A stretch of DNA of 64,000 nucleotides, from contig WACJ01000273.1 of the NCBI GenBank assembly GCA_008973525.1, forward strand, positions 186,001-250,000, in the 5' to 3' direction. Below the pieces are notes generated by a model that was not told the DNA's origin, searched no databases, and was given only the letters and a program-made list of their open reading frames with translations. The DNA is from Stenopsyche tienmushanensis (taxonomy: Eukaryota > Arthropoda > Insecta > Trichoptera > Stenopsychidae). Both the position numbers and the translations under genes were made by a program. Shown here in pieces: positions 12,346 through 24,700 of this stretch. Numbering within the stretch: the first letter of the stretch is position 1; the number at the start of each line of letters is the position of its first letter.

Positions 12346-14200
12346 AATTAGATGGTATCTCTCAAAACGTTGGCCCAAATGGAGACCAGGTTTTTAAAAT
12401 TTTGTATATTCGTTAGTTTTGGACAAAAATATTATGAACATCATATGATTACTAAAGAATATCGTAAGTATAATCGGAGATGTCCACGAAAGCGCGAATT
12501 AAGAGTCACTGCCTGTGTTTAGGATTTTCCCGGGCAACAGCTCTTTTCCTTTGTATCTCTAGCAGGTAGGCGAAACACTATGAAGGATCATAAAAACCAA
12601 TATTTCTTTCCAAATACTGTCCCAAACACGATACGTAAAATAAAATCATTTGATTTTAAATCTGAGCGGTAAAAAAATGTCGAGCCAGACTCGACATAGG
12701 ACCGTAAAGAGTTAATACATGCTTTTGACCCAGTATATTTTGAGGCGTTAATAATAAACGATTCATTTCAATAGCAGGGATTTCAATGCAATCGCTTTGT
12801 GCTCGTTATAAACGTGTTTGATATCATATTTTTTATATCGACACAACAAAAGACAATAATTCGACCAATAGAAAATTTAAAAAAATAGTTTGATTAAAGC
12901 TCACAGTGGAATGATTTTATTTTCTCATGCCAAAGATCGGGTGGTACGCCCTTCGGCGGGAAGTCAGCAGAGTGTGGCCGGTGTGTCGATGTATCAAACC
13001 GGTGGTCACCGATTCACTAGATAGGAGGTGGGTTCAGTGAATCAGGAATCAGTGATCCCTTTCAGTCCCTTCGCCAGGGGGTGCCATTCTTCTCGTGGCT
13101 AATTGAGCGAAGGCGTAGCTCCCCCGGTGACTTTCTTTCTCTGAATCAAACCGATACACGGATCCGTATAATATTTTTGCGATACAATTCACTTTATACA
13201 ATTCTCCTTCAGAAGGCAACTATCAACGTTGAAAAACACGCCGATGATTTTGCATTAATTGCGCATTCATCTTATCGAGTCACAAAGTCGACGTTAAGAC
13301 ATTGTATAAAGTTAGCGATGTTAAGGGAGGGTTTTCATTGTATTGTAATTTGACTGTAAAAGGATTCGTTTAATGAGGGATGTTAGGGAACAAATTCGAT
13401 AAAAGCGTCTTAACGCTTACGGCATTAGAACAATCGCAATGCGAGGGGTCTCTTGTTTTGTTGTGATACGCTCCCTAAATGGCTTATGCGCTGACAATTA
13501 ATTAACCCTTAAGTTGATATATGGGGTGAACAACGTCTTCGAGTTTATACATAGTTTTACATTGTGATGAAATGGTTTCTTCCATGATCTTTTTTAATCA
13601 GGTTCATAAATGCGATGAAATTTATCGGAGTGGAATGAATGAGCGTGACGCTAATCAGCCGAGCCAATATCAATGAAATGATGTAGAGTTAGATGTGAAA
13701 AGAGTCGTTGGAGTCGTGTAAGGATAGACGTGCCCAGTTTGATGAAATGGAAGTGGAAGCAGGGTCCAGTGGAAGGAAACAGGCCGCACACTCGTTTTTC
13801 GTGATTGGATTACATTCAGGCGTGCCTACCCTCGGCCGAGTGGGGTGTGTCGGGGGCGCCGGGTGGGCGGCGAGGGTGGCGTCGGAAGACGAAGGTAATC
13901 GCGGTGACGAGCCCCCGAGGAGTGGCCGCGATGACACGGGGGACCTTAATGACCGCCGGCGACAAATAGACAAGGATACTTTTTTCTTTCTTGCCTGGAG
14001 GAAACAACCGATAGATGCCTACCCAACTGTCGCTGCCATGGACAAATTTCCGATCTGGGAATTGTATGCTTGTCAATTTGACCGGATAATTCCACATCTA
14101 ATAACAATCGCACATATTCTTCACATTTATTTTTTCGGCGGGATTTTTCAAGTGATTTCAGGATTTAACATTAATTTACAGATATTATAAAAACACTCAT
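12346..14200. other. Gene-free; GC-rich island with a chance open frame
   Basis: A GC-rich island at 13690-14050 is open on both strands (160 codons plus, 93-94 codons minus), as expected from composition. No domain or splice pattern was recognised. Another GC-richer patch lies at about 12930-13140. Confidence 0.5.
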
Positions 14201-14202
14201 TT

Positions 14203-14366
14203 AACCCGTTGGTGAGTAATCGCGCATATATGCGTTCGGATTCGAGTCATACAAAAAGAGCATTCTCGCACATTGAATGCGAATAGGAGACAGAGACGGA
14301 AAGAGTGTCTTGGGTCTCATCATACAATCGTATATCGATAGCAAGGTTGTGCTGTAAAGGTACCCT
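14203..14366. repeat. Second TTAA-type MITE family, copy 1
   Basis: TTTAACCCGTTGGTGAG, then GCGCATATATGCG, GAGACAGAGACGG and CTGTAAAGGTACCC. It matches 26865-26995 in inverse orientation. Related phrases (ACGGAAAGAGTGTCTTG, CGATTGTAT.GATCG) recur at 1560-1760 and 15030-15190. Confidence 0.6.
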
Positions 14367-14639
14367 TACAATTTAAATGTATTTCTATAAAGGAATATAA
14401 TATTAAAACGAACGAGTAAAAAATAGATAGTCATCACATCAGTTATGAACAGATAACGACAGTCAGACAAGTGTCAGGGCTGTCGAAATAGATTTTTTTT
14501 CAACATTTCGAAATATTACCCAAAATGTCACCTTTAACCAAATAACTGTTATTGTATTTTGCAATGTATTTTTGATCTAATTAAATCATTATTTTAAACA
14601 ATTGCTTTAAAGAAAACTATTTCTGAGTTTTAAAAATCA

Positions 14640-14920
14640 CATAAAATGTGCAAAAGAATCAGATATGTCAGCTCCTAAATTCTTTAAACAAAAAACTAAC
14701 AATTATTTTGAACTTTATTTTTAAAAAGTTCTCTAGATTATACCTTTTCCAACGTTATGCTACATGTCATACTAATCGTTCAATAAGTGATTAAACTTGA
14801 AGAAGTACCAGATTGCCAGTATCAGGGCTAAATAGGACGAAATAGGGCACGTCCCCAGACAAAGAAATCCAGCGGTGTCAGGTCTGAAGACCGTAGGAGC
14901 TACTAGCATACAGCGAAAAT
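14640..14920 (-). mobile_element. mariner-like relic, related to the 30.2-kb copy
   Basis: The minus strand reads SDLTPLDFFVWG near 14860-14890 and then the same 3' sequence as the relic at 30120-30480 (TTCAAGTTTAA, and the AT-rich tail). Confidence 0.62.
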
Positions 14921-15029
14921 ATATCGCAAAATACAAAACAGTTATTTCGTGCTATTGAGACCACAAAATAAAAAAATTATGACAATTTAATCCCTAAAGG
15001 AGTACTATCCCAAGGCCTGGGATCCCCCT

Positions 15030-15195
15030 CTCCGCTTATTCGAAAGAGCACTCTTTTACATTGAGCTCGGAGACAGACAGAAACAGAAACAGAATATAGC
15101 GCAGTTCGGGAGACAAAGACGGAGAGCTTCTCTGCATACATCGCACGATTGTATAAATCGTTAACCCAAATTTATTGACTAATAATGATTTTGAT
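15030..15195 (+). repeat. Repeat related to the 1.55 and 14.2 kb copies
   Basis: GAGACAGACAGAAACAG, then CATCGCACGATTGTATAAAT and GTTAACCCAAATTTATTGAC. Ends were not defined. Confidence 0.55.
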
Positions 15196-15417
15196 TTCAA
15201 GTGTGCTATTTTTTGTGCAAAGTGGTGGATAAACAAATATAGCATATAATATTTATTTTATTCAAAGAATCAAAAGTGTACAATATATAAACATAACAAT
15301 TTATAAATCACAGATATTAACACTCTGTTTTTTTTTTTTTTTTTTCTTTGAAAACGTGCATGTACCCAGGTTGAGATTCAACCTATAACAGCACTCGCTA
15401 AATTACCAGAACTTGTG

Positions 15418-15450
15418 AAATACGCAGGTGAAAAGTAAGTAAAAAAAAAA

Positions 15451-15482
<32 letters not shown>

Positions 15483-16069
15483 TAATCATAAATAGAACAT
15501 AGAACAACATAGAATAAAAATAATAAAAAATAATAATAATACTAAAAAAAAATAATAATAATAAATAAATAAATAAATAAAAAATAAAATAATAATAATA
15601 AATAAAATTAATAATAAATAATAATAATAGAATTAAAATAAAGTAAAATATATATAAATAATAAAATAAATAGATAAATTTCAAACAAAAACAATAATAA
15701 ATAAATAAATAAAGTAAATAAATAAAAACCCAAAAAGGCAATAATAATAAATAAATAAAGTAAATAAATAATACAAATAAATAATAGTAAGATTTAAAAT
15801 TAATAATAGTAAAATAAACATCAATATATAAATAGATAGACTAATTAATTAAATAAGTAAATGACTGACAAACAAATGAGCAAATAAATTAAATAAGTAA
15901 ATAAATTGAATACATAAAATAGGTAAATAAATAAATAAATAAGATAACTCAATAATTGATAATAGATAAATAAAATAATTCAATAATTGATGATAGATAA
16001 ATAAAATAGTTCAATAACTTAAATAGATAAATAACAAAAATAAAATAAATAAATCAATTTAATCAATTC
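15418..16069. repeat. AT-only microsatellite, (AAT)n and (AATA)n
   Basis: About 650 bases of imperfect AAT and AAAT/AATA units with almost no G or C on the plus strand. The frames that appear open across it are composed of Ile, Phe, Leu and Tyr and are not genes. It directly adjoins the 3' end of the R1-clade LINE. Confidence 0.95.
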
Positions 16070-16156
16070 AAAGAGGGAAATGGAGGCAAACGCACAGCCA
16101 CTGTGTGGGTTACGAGAGTGAAAGAACGAGAAAGTTGGGGGCGGAGGCCTAGAATG

Positions 16157-19100
16157 TTAAGTTACAGCGTCAGCCACGAGGGTTCTTGGATCGATCCAAT
16201 GCGCCTCGTAGTACTCACCTGGAGCGCCTTTAGCGCCGAAACTTGTGCAAAATGCATTGAAGGCGCTGAAGGCACCAGGACGGGCTACCAGATCCCTGTG
16301 TCCCACAGGCCCCTCACGTGACGCGCGCACTCGGCGTAGGAGCTCCTCTCTTTCAGATGCCATCCCAGGACATGACCACAGAATGTGATCTGCGTCCATG
16401 CACCGATCACCGCATGGACACTCCGAGGTGTTCGCGAGGCCAAGCCCCATTAAATGAGCGCTAAAACGGCCATGTCCCGTGAGGAACTGTGATGTCCAGT
16501 GATTAGGACATATCCAAGGAAATTTATTCCTCCGTTGAACGGAGTCGAAGAACAAATAAAGATGGCGCCCAGTGGTCGAAGATGACCACCTACACTCCCA
16601 TTCCTCCAACGCAGCCCTCCGTGCCCACTCTCTCAGATCTCTCGAACCCACAATCGTCACGTCCTCGGGATTGAGGACTTGTTTGCCGACTTTAACTACT
16701 TGTCCGTTTTCCCGTCGAAATTTGCAGGCGCTGACCTGCATTTTTAGATCGAGGGGTAATATTCCAGCTAGTACCGGGAGGCTGTCTGTTGAGACTGTCC
16801 GGTAGGCCCCGGTGATGCGGAGTAGCGGCAGTCTTTGTGCACTGTTAAGGCGTCTATGGCTGGTTTTGCACATGCCGTATCTTCCTAGTCTTTCGGACCA
16901 TGCCCCGGCTCCGTATAGCGCAATGCTGACATATATGGCATCATAGGCGATGCGCATGTTATCCCTGCTAAGGCCCCAATTCGCTCCAGCAAGTCTGGAC
17001 ATCTTGCTAAACGCCCTTGCAGCTTTGGCAGTCGCGTCAGCGATATTTTGTTTGAACTGGCATCCTTCGCTTAACGTGACGCCCAAATAGGTTGTGTGCT
17101 TTTTAAATGGCACCACATCTCCGCCCAGTTTGACTGACGGCGCGCGTAGCCCTTTTGGGCCTTTCAGCATGATCCCTACTGATTTTTTGGGCGCGAATGT
17201 AAGCTTGTTTCTAACGCTCCAGTCCCAAAGAAAGCTGGTGACCTCGTTAGCTCTATCCGAGATTTCTCGGCGAGATTTCCCGCAAACCAATATGGTAAGG
17301 TCGTCGGCATAGGCCACGAGGTCACAGCCGGTTGGCAGCGCAGACTGTAGAACGTCGTCAAGCACGATGTTCCACAGTAGTGGTCCCAATACAGAGCCTT
17401 GCGGGCATCCCATTGTGAGCTTGCGTTCAATCATCTCACCTCCTGCCTGAGCAACGACGGTTCTGTTAGACAAATAACTTCTAGTGAGGTTGATCAAATT
17501 GGTAGGAATTCCACTTCTTCGAAGTCTAATAATGATCAAATCCCACCAGGTGTTGTCGAAAGCTCCTTGGAAATCAAGAAGTAATGCCATAACGTATTTG
17601 GAGCTGGAATTTTCGACTGTGCTGATGACCTTTTGTAAGGCATGCACAGTCGACTTCCCTGGTCTGAAACCGAACTGCTTGTCAGAAAGAGGCTTAGTGC
17701 CTTCATAAGTCAAGTTCAGTCTGTTAGCCATTATTTTTTCCAGCAGTTTACCAAGTAGTGGAAGGAGAACGATAATCCGATGGGCCTTTGGCTCGCTGGG
17801 TGGTTTTTCCGTTTTCGCCTTGGGCAGTATCACCGCCAGTCCCACTTTCCAGCAACTGGGGAAAACTCCGCAGCGGAAACATTCTCTGTAGATATGACAG
17901 AGGTCGACATCAATTTGGGGGTATGCACGCTTGATTATCCTGCCATCAATTCTGTCTATTCCCGGAGACTTCATGGAGTTTAGGTTTTTAACCAGTTCTT
18001 CTAGTTCTTCCAAGTCGGGCAGAGTAGCATTTGGCCCCTCCTGGGAAGTTTCTGATGAGGCTTCTGCTCTGATGGCTTTGTGTATCGGCAGGTCCGTTTC
18101 TGGAGTGTCATGAGGTAACAGAGTTTTTAGTAAGAAGTTAATGGATTGAGTCATGTTTGTGGCAATAATGTTCGTAGTGGGGTCCCGGATTCCAGCACTG
18201 ACTTTGCTGGGTCCCGTGGAAATGGCTTTGTATGCTGGCCCCCAGGGGCTTGGCCTCCTCTGCTCGTTAATAAACTCTCTCCACGATGTCAGCTTAGCCT
18301 TACCAATGGCCATCTTGTATTGGGCTGCTAGCCTTTTCCTAAAGACAGCAAGTCTTTTTAATTCGTCAGGAGGGCAGTTTTGTTTGTCTCTCCTGGCTAG
18401 TTGCCATTTCCTCCTCGCTCTGCGAAGGAGCGCCCTTTGTAGGGACAATTCTGCGCTCCACCAAGGGGGTACGGACTTCCTTGTGGCGGAAGATCTTCCA
18501 AGTCCATCCTCAGCCGCCTCCATGATAGCAGCATTGAGTTTTTCTGCAGCTTGTTCCACGCCTAGAGTATGGCAAAGTACGACACTGTCAAAACTCTCCA
18601 TTTTTTTTAGCTAGAGGCTCATCTAGCTCCTCTATTCTTTTCCTCGATCTAAAGCGTGGCGGGATACTAGACACCTGTATTTCTGCGTTGTTTCTGTTTG
18701 CAATCTGAGGTAGATCAAAAATTATCAAGTTGTGATCGCTACAGGTTGCGTACTCTTTCACATGCCAGTTGCTGATTCTTCCTGCAAGCGATCGGCTTGT
18801 CATTGTGACATCTATGTGGCTGGTGCCCATAACACCGGCAAAAGTGGGTGGGCTACTAGGATCGTTAATGACAACAAGGTCATTGCCCATGATAAAATTT
18901 TCCACAGCGTCATTTCTTCTCGATTCAGAGGGATAGTACCTTGCTTTGTGCGGACCCCATAGTGATGAGTGCGCATTTGTGTCTGAACCGATTAGGATCT
19001 TGGCTCTGTGCCCGGTTTCAAGAATGCTCATTGCGTTCTGTAGCCCTGCGATGATTGTTTCTGGATCTTCGGCAAATTGAAAGTAAGACGAGATTACGTA

Positions 19101-19430
19101 GAATGATTCTCCTCCGACTTTAATTTCTGCACAGACGTGGTGTTTGCCAGATGCCTGCGCGAGCATCATGGCTTCGATCTGCCTGTTATAAATGATGACT
19201 GCGGCTCCCGGTTTGGGATCCGCAAAAATCGCTCTAGTGCCATTTCCAAGTCCTGGGATTGTTCCGGAGTGATGAGGCGGCTCTTGCGCCAGAACAATGT
19301 CTAGTTTATACTCTGTGGCCAACTTGTGCAGTTCAGATATTGCTGCTTTCGATCTGCCTAGATTGATCTGCCCGAAGTGAATGGGCGGTGTGCGCGAGTT
19401 TTTTGATTGGACGTGAGACGACTTATCCAT
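16157..19430 (-). pseudogene. R1-clade LINE ORF2 (endonuclease + reverse transcriptase), one frameshift
   Basis: The first part (19430 to 18588) is an APE-type endonuclease with the expected residues: QINLGRS, the catalytic Glu in AQEPP, GSDTNAHSSLWG, SHIDVT and CSDHN. The second part (from 18601) is a reverse transcriptase with FGFRPGKST, LLLDFQGAFD, GCPQGSVLGPL and the catalytic AYADD, then a C-terminal CPCGDRC...H...C motif. The two parts are out of frame by one base at a run of eight A (minus strand) near 18601-18608; a one-base length error there would join them. The joined length, near 1090 residues, is normal for R1-clade ORF2. The product would nick target DNA and prime reverse transcription from it. 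All catalytic residues that I can check are present. The start was set at the ATG that overlaps the ORF1 stop. Confidence 0.93.
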
Positions 19431-20849
19431 AATTAATTCTTTCAATGTCTCGCTTGACATTAGCCTGGAAGGCTGGGCAGTTCCACGAGCCCGTAAGATG
19501 GGCGGCGTTTTTTTTCAGGGCCGTACAGGTCGCACAGCAGTTTGGCTCCTTTTCTGCTTTGCAGTTCGCTAATTCATGTCCGCTTTGGCCGCAGTGGCTG
19601 CAAGTGGGTGCTTCTGCCTTGCATGTAGCTCTGATATGCCCATACTGGTGGCATCGGTAGCATCTTGAGTCCGGGATGTAATCTCTGACTTTGCACAATG
19701 TCCAATCTAGATATAGTTCCTTTAACTTGATTAAGGCGTGCCTCGCCAAAGGTGGCACGCTCAGAATGAGCGTGCCCCTGTCTTTTCCTTCCCTAAAACG
19801 CAGAGAGCGGACACTAGAACCCTTAATGAAATCCTCCTTGGGAAGGACATCTTTCAGTGCTGCTTCATAAATATCGCTAATTAGTTCCTCTGCATTTTTC
19901 TTTGGTACTCCAGCCAATACCAGTCTTGGTAAGGGTGCGACCATTAGCTCGGCTCGGAGACCGGCCTCTGCAATTTTTGTGTTTCCGGCCATGAATTTAG
20001 CCTCTTCCATAGTGCGGGGACATAACACAACTCCGGCACCTTTTGCCATTCGCATTGTTTTGATAGCAACTCCCATTTCCGAAGGAGTAAAAGCCGTTTT
20101 TAGTTTGTTCAAGGATACTTCCGATGAGACTCCTGGCGCTGGCTCCGTTGGCCGCACCAGAACTGTTGGAGCCGGTTTTCTCTTCACCCATTCTAAGGGT
20201 ACTCCTTTAGTCGGGAGGCATTTCGCCCTAAGAGGGGGGAAGTCCTTCAGATTTACAGTGTGCGCTAGCTGGTATGTGGAAGGGGAGCGGCAGAGACCGC
20301 TCCTGTTCTAGCAGCTCCGCTGTAGCTCGGGGTGGATCTTTCTATTGGAGATTTAAGTGCTTCCGCAAGTTTTGCCTCAGTTTGAGTAAGTTTGAGCGTT
20401 TGCCTTATCGCAAAAGTTTTACATCGCTCCAATGCTCCCAAAATCTTTAACGATAACTCTCTTGGAATCTTCGATGATTTGCTGGCCATAATTTCCAATA
20501 CTTCCCTAAAGGATCCATCGATCCCATCTAGGGCGGCATCCGTGTCGACTTCAGTGACTTGCTCCATGTTCAAATTTACGTCCTCAATTATTTCATTTTG
20601 AAAGGTGTCATCCGTAACTTCCTCCACATGAATTGCTGGGGTCTCGATTAGTTGTTCCTCATCTATAGTGATGGATTCGGTGTTTGCTGTTTCGAGCCCG
20701 ACCTTTCGGCTAGTTTTGGTAAGCTTGGCATTGGAGCCAGTGGTTGCAGTTTTGACAGTTTTTGTTTTTAAGAAATCCGCTGTCGCGAGGGCGCGGGCTT
20801 GCGGCGCCACCCTTTTTTTTGTTTGTTCGGGGGAAGGCATTTGACTCAA
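19423..20849 (-). pseudogene. R1-clade LINE ORF1 (gag-like), one frameshift
   Basis: The first frame runs from the Met at 20849 to a stop at 20265 (194 residues). The second frame is open through that stop and continues to 19423, so one indel near 20265-20330 accounts for the break. The N-terminal half is charged and low in recognisable domains. The C-terminal half has a gag-like segment followed by three zinc knuckles: CYRCHQYGHIRATC, CSHCGQSGHELANC and a variant CX2C...H...C unit starting CCATC. The protein would be about 475 residues and would bind element RNA in the ribonucleoprotein particle. The reading frame ends inside the start of ORF2, as is common in this clade. The frameshift could be a real mutation or an assembly error. 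Confidence 0.88.
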
Positions 20850-20900
20850 TGTACAGAATTAATTTTATTAAAATAAATAAATTATTTCAAAACTTTACAC

Positions 20901-23900
20901 ACATACGCGCGTACAATGCATACATGGCAATAGAAACCAATTATAATATATAAGTGCTTAGCAGCACTAATTATGTAAATGCACGTTAATTTAAAATTAG
21001 AAGTTTTATCGCCGTTTATTGTTGCAATTTTATATTATATTATTATATTATGTATGATTTAAGAATGTCCATACACGCGCACACGACGATTTCGTGCGTG
21101 GTAATTAGTACTAATTAATATTGTTAAGCACTTGACCGCACTAATTGATTAATATTGATTAGAACTTGACAAGACACATATACACTCGACCAAGGTCGCC
21201 GCGATAATGAAAATATAGCATATATGTAAAATTAACTAACTGATCAAATGGTTAATCAATTAAAATTGTTTATATTTCATTTTGACAGTGTACGTGTTCA
21301 TATTGCAGATCATCCAGAAATTAAATTAAGAAAATTTGCAACTTCCTTCGTATTCACTTGATTGAGTACCTTGAAAATATCATCTATTCGGGTCTTTATA
21401 AAGCATTTCATACGTAATAAATGATTTCGAAATGAAGATGTGATGATCATGGGAGATTATTATTGATTATTATGATTAATAACAAGATATAGATGGATTT
21501 TTTAAAATTATCATTACTTAATACTATAACATGGGTCAATGTAATGGATGAAAATAACTCCGGAGGGATTTATCTATAATATACGAGACTTTTGTAGATA
21601 TTACCTTAGCTTAACAGCTCATTGTTCAGAGTCTTTTGTAATACTAGCCGATTAAAAAGCATACAAAGCAATCGTCATTTGACTTGGGAGCTATTCAAAG
21701 CTTCAAACAGGATATTTCTTAGCATTATAGATAAGAAACAATATCCTGATAATGTGTATCGTTATTCAAATATCATATAAGAAGACTGTATATAAGGGAA
21801 TGTAATCAATAGATGTGATTAAATTCTATTATATATGGATCAAGTGACATTTAAAATAGGTTTAGTTCTTATTCAAAAGTAACGATGCATTTGATATTAT
21901 AATGTAAATTGTACAGCAATTGTCCTGATTCAGATTAACAACAAGCCTAGTGAAATAAACCAAAAGCTAGTTTAAGTGTATGTGGAAGACAATCGAAAAG
22001 CATCATTTTGTTTTCTATTCTTGAGAAAATCTTTTATGGAAATTGTCTACTTTTGTTATCGAATATGGCAACTTAGCAAGAAGATTTGTTTTTATAGAGT
22101 AGAAATATGAATTCTAAACGTAAGCGCAAGAAAGTCACTCGCTTTAAATAATATTATAGTTCTGGAAAAGCACAAATGTTTCAATTTTTAAAGAAATGTT
22201 CTACAAAATATAGTTTTTAGGAGACATCGTACGTCTATGTTATGATAGTTAAAAAGTTGTTGGTGACTGAATTAAAATACAAGGATTATTTCTAAACTAT
22301 CACTTCACTGCAGTAATCGGTATGCTAGTAAACCATGCATAAGAAACCACGCTCGTGGAATTCGCCCATAGTGGCATTTCCAGCACTATTATACACTTTT
22401 AGGCGTTGCATTTGGATGAATTTTATATTGATTGTCTTTTTTGACAAAAAGGAATAGAATTTATTCATTCATTAGTGTTTATTAGCCGTGGATAATTCAT
22501 GTATCCAAACATCCAATCTCTTCAGCTTTTCAATATATTTTAAATAGTTCAATACTATGATCTTTAAAGATTTAAGAGAACATAAACATCGAAACGGTTA
22601 ATTTCGATGCCTCTAAGATTCTTATTGGTAAATTTAATAAAACTCTATAGTTAACATTAAATTGATTATGACATCTTATTCTAGTTAATCTAGTCTTAGA
22701 ATATCACAATATTTTGCTTGATTTTAATTAGTTTTTAGCCATATGTGCTGGGTGCAAGTATTGTTGAATTAAAACCACCCTTAAAATGTTGGATTTTCAT
22801 CCGCCATTTGGGGATTTTCGAGACTTTTCATCAGAGCGTCGTCAAATACTTTAATCGGTACATCTTCCACTTGATTTGGGCGAATGGCGCGAGCACAAAA
22901 ATCAAGACAATAAAATAAATATGAGAGCGCCTCAAGTCCCGGGGGGGCGCTCTTGCAAGTAAATAAGAGGTGTTCGCAGCCCCAAGTCCAGACTGTCCCC
23001 CTTTCTCCCGGTGGGCGTCTCATTCCATATTCGCCATTTGTTACGTCGAGATGTATTTACTGTAACACTCGGATAGCGCGAGATCTCCTTTATTTTATTG
23101 CTTTTTGAATTGGCACTCCAGCGGGAGGCCTCGTCCCGATACAGGGCAGCTCATGAGCGGGGGGCGCGCCATTTTTGAGGCGTTAAGATTCGACGATAAG
23201 AGGAGTTACGATCGAATTTGTCATAAGATCCGCGTATTCGCGACATGTTTTCGCGCATCTTCTACAGATTTATTTTGCTCGCATATAAAAGCGAGAGAAT
23301 ATTAAATGCACTCTGAATTTACCCCAACGCTTTAAAATTCCAATTTAAAAACATATATATTCCCATCGATTCATACCAAGGATTTAAGCAAAATCGATGT
23401 CATCGTGTAAGGGAAATAAAAAAGGTTTTTTTAAACGAAATTTTGGCTTGGAAGCGATACATCCCTGCGCTTTGTCCCCGACGCGTTTCGATCGGCAATA
23501 AAATGGTTTAATTTCGTCCTCCTCCGCCCCCTATCAATCTGGAGATCGGTGCCCGGGCGATTCCTAAAAAATAAAACGGTCAATACAAATAGCTCCAGAG
23601 TTATTTAGGTAAACGTCATTGGGTGCATCTGTCCCTGTGTCCTCCCTTGCGACAAGAAAATAAAACGATGTCCACCGCAGATATAGTGCGAGCTGCAGGG
23701 GATGCACTTATTACAATTCTTACGGAAACGCATTTGCGATTTTACTGCCATTTTTTATCGATGTGGGCATTCTAGCCGATGATTCATGTTTGAAATTTAG
23801 CCGTAATATTTTACGAATTTAAATGCGATTTAAAAAGAGGCGGAAGGTCCGGGAGCTGGACGAGGGTGGCTTCGTGCGCAGCCAGACAGAAGCAGTTATG

Positions 23901-24305
23901 ATTAGGCGGCCATCGTCAGATCCCCGACTGCTGATATGTTTATCATCCGGAAGGCCATGGGGCAGCTGATGAGATGTGACGCAATGTATCACATGCAAAT
24001 TGCATCCGGGGTTTCCCCAAAAAAAAAGAAAATATATATCTTGAAAAACATATCCAATTCTACTAAATATTTGATACATTACCCAATCTAATGCCATTTC
24101 ATATGAATTATTATATTTTTTCTGAATAAAATATATGCTAATATCTTTAGTCGCTGAGATTTTTTTGCGCGGTGTTTTAAATTCTCGCGTAAATATGTTT
24201 ACACACCATGCAAAAAAAGTGATAAATTCCAAATTACATTTTGACATTATACAGAAGTATTATATTAGGGTAACCAGAATTCAAGAAATTAATTCTCATC
24301 CCTTT
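20901..24305. other. Gene-free, mostly AT-rich
   Basis: Possible 5' UTR of the LINE up to about 21.2 kb. A GC-richer patch at 22780-23030 has an 80-codon minus frame with no recognised domain. Another is at 23500-23700. Nothing else is recognised. Confidence 0.5.
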
Positions 24306-24700
24306 AAACAAGGGTGTCAAACTCGCGGCCCGCGGGCCACATGCGGCCCACGACAAATATTTTTGCGGTCCAACCAACAAAACACAATATTTTCTTCACA
24401 ATGGGATTCAAATTTGAAGGCAAAATTCATTGAATTCATGCCTAAATTTTAATAATATTTTCTAGTAAAAATATGCGACAATTCGCATGTGAAATAATTT
24501 CCATATTTCAAAATACTTATCGACGTCGAGCAGTTATTTTCAGTTATGAAAGAGAATAAGTTTCCTGTTAAATCCAAAATTAACGAGGCTCACCTTGGGT
24601 CAGTTTTAAAAGTAATCACTGCAAGCAATATTTCCACCGAAGTAAGGAAGATAGTGGCAGAGAAGAAATACCAAGTGTCAGGAAGAAAGCATTAAATTAT
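24306..24700 (+). mobile_element. hAT (Charlie-like) deletion derivative with GTF2IRD2-like C-terminus
   Basis: The left end AGGGTGTCAAACTCGCGGCC is the type of terminus seen on Charlie-group hAT elements. A clean 56-codon frame at 24525-24695 reads VEQLFSVMKENKF, then NEAHLGSVLKV and QVSG before a stop. That resembles the C-terminus of the hAT-derived GTF2IRD2/ZBED-type transposases. The core between terminus and tail is deleted; an in-frame stretch before it is frameshifted. Confidence 0.72.

Larger units (their letters stand above)
16070..20900 (-). mobile_element. Nearly complete R1-clade non-LTR retrotransposon
   Basis: ORF1 (20849-19423) and ORF2 (19430-16157) overlap by eight bases in the ATGGATAA stop/start arrangement. 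ORF1 has gag-type CCHC knuckles; ORF2 has an endonuclease-exonuclease-phosphatase domain, a reverse transcriptase and a C-terminal Cys/His motif. The motifs (GCPQGSVLGPLLWN, AYADDL, IDVT, HILWSC) fit the R1 clade. Only two frameshifts break the reading frames, so the copy looks young. About 85 bases of 3' UTR follow the ORF2 stop before the AT microsatellite. The 5' end is not defined; the boundary given is approximate. No 28S target sequence is seen at either side, so it is not an R1 copy in rDNA. Confidence 0.93.

Noticed and set aside
13708..14190. 160-codon open frame in a GC-rich island
   Set aside because: Open frames exist on both strands here, no domain is recognised and its last third drifts into AT-rich sequence; composition explains it.
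15403..15741. 112-codon minus frame rich in Phe, Tyr, Ile and Leu that looks like a membrane protein
   Set aside because: It is a translation of the AAT/AATA microsatellite.
16103..18614. Several plus-strand open frames of 60-153 codons
   Set aside because: All are shadows of the LINE ORF2 on the minus strand.
21000..21220. Inverted and repeated phrases (AAGCACTTGACCGCAC, AGCACTAATTA) upstream of the LINE, considered as an LTR or promoter
   Set aside because: Probably 5' UTR of the LINE or flank; no defined ends.
22781..23023. 80-codon minus frame, fairly protein-like at its C-terminus
   Set aside because: No homologue recognised and no acceptor or donor that extends it; it could be an exon but I cannot support that.
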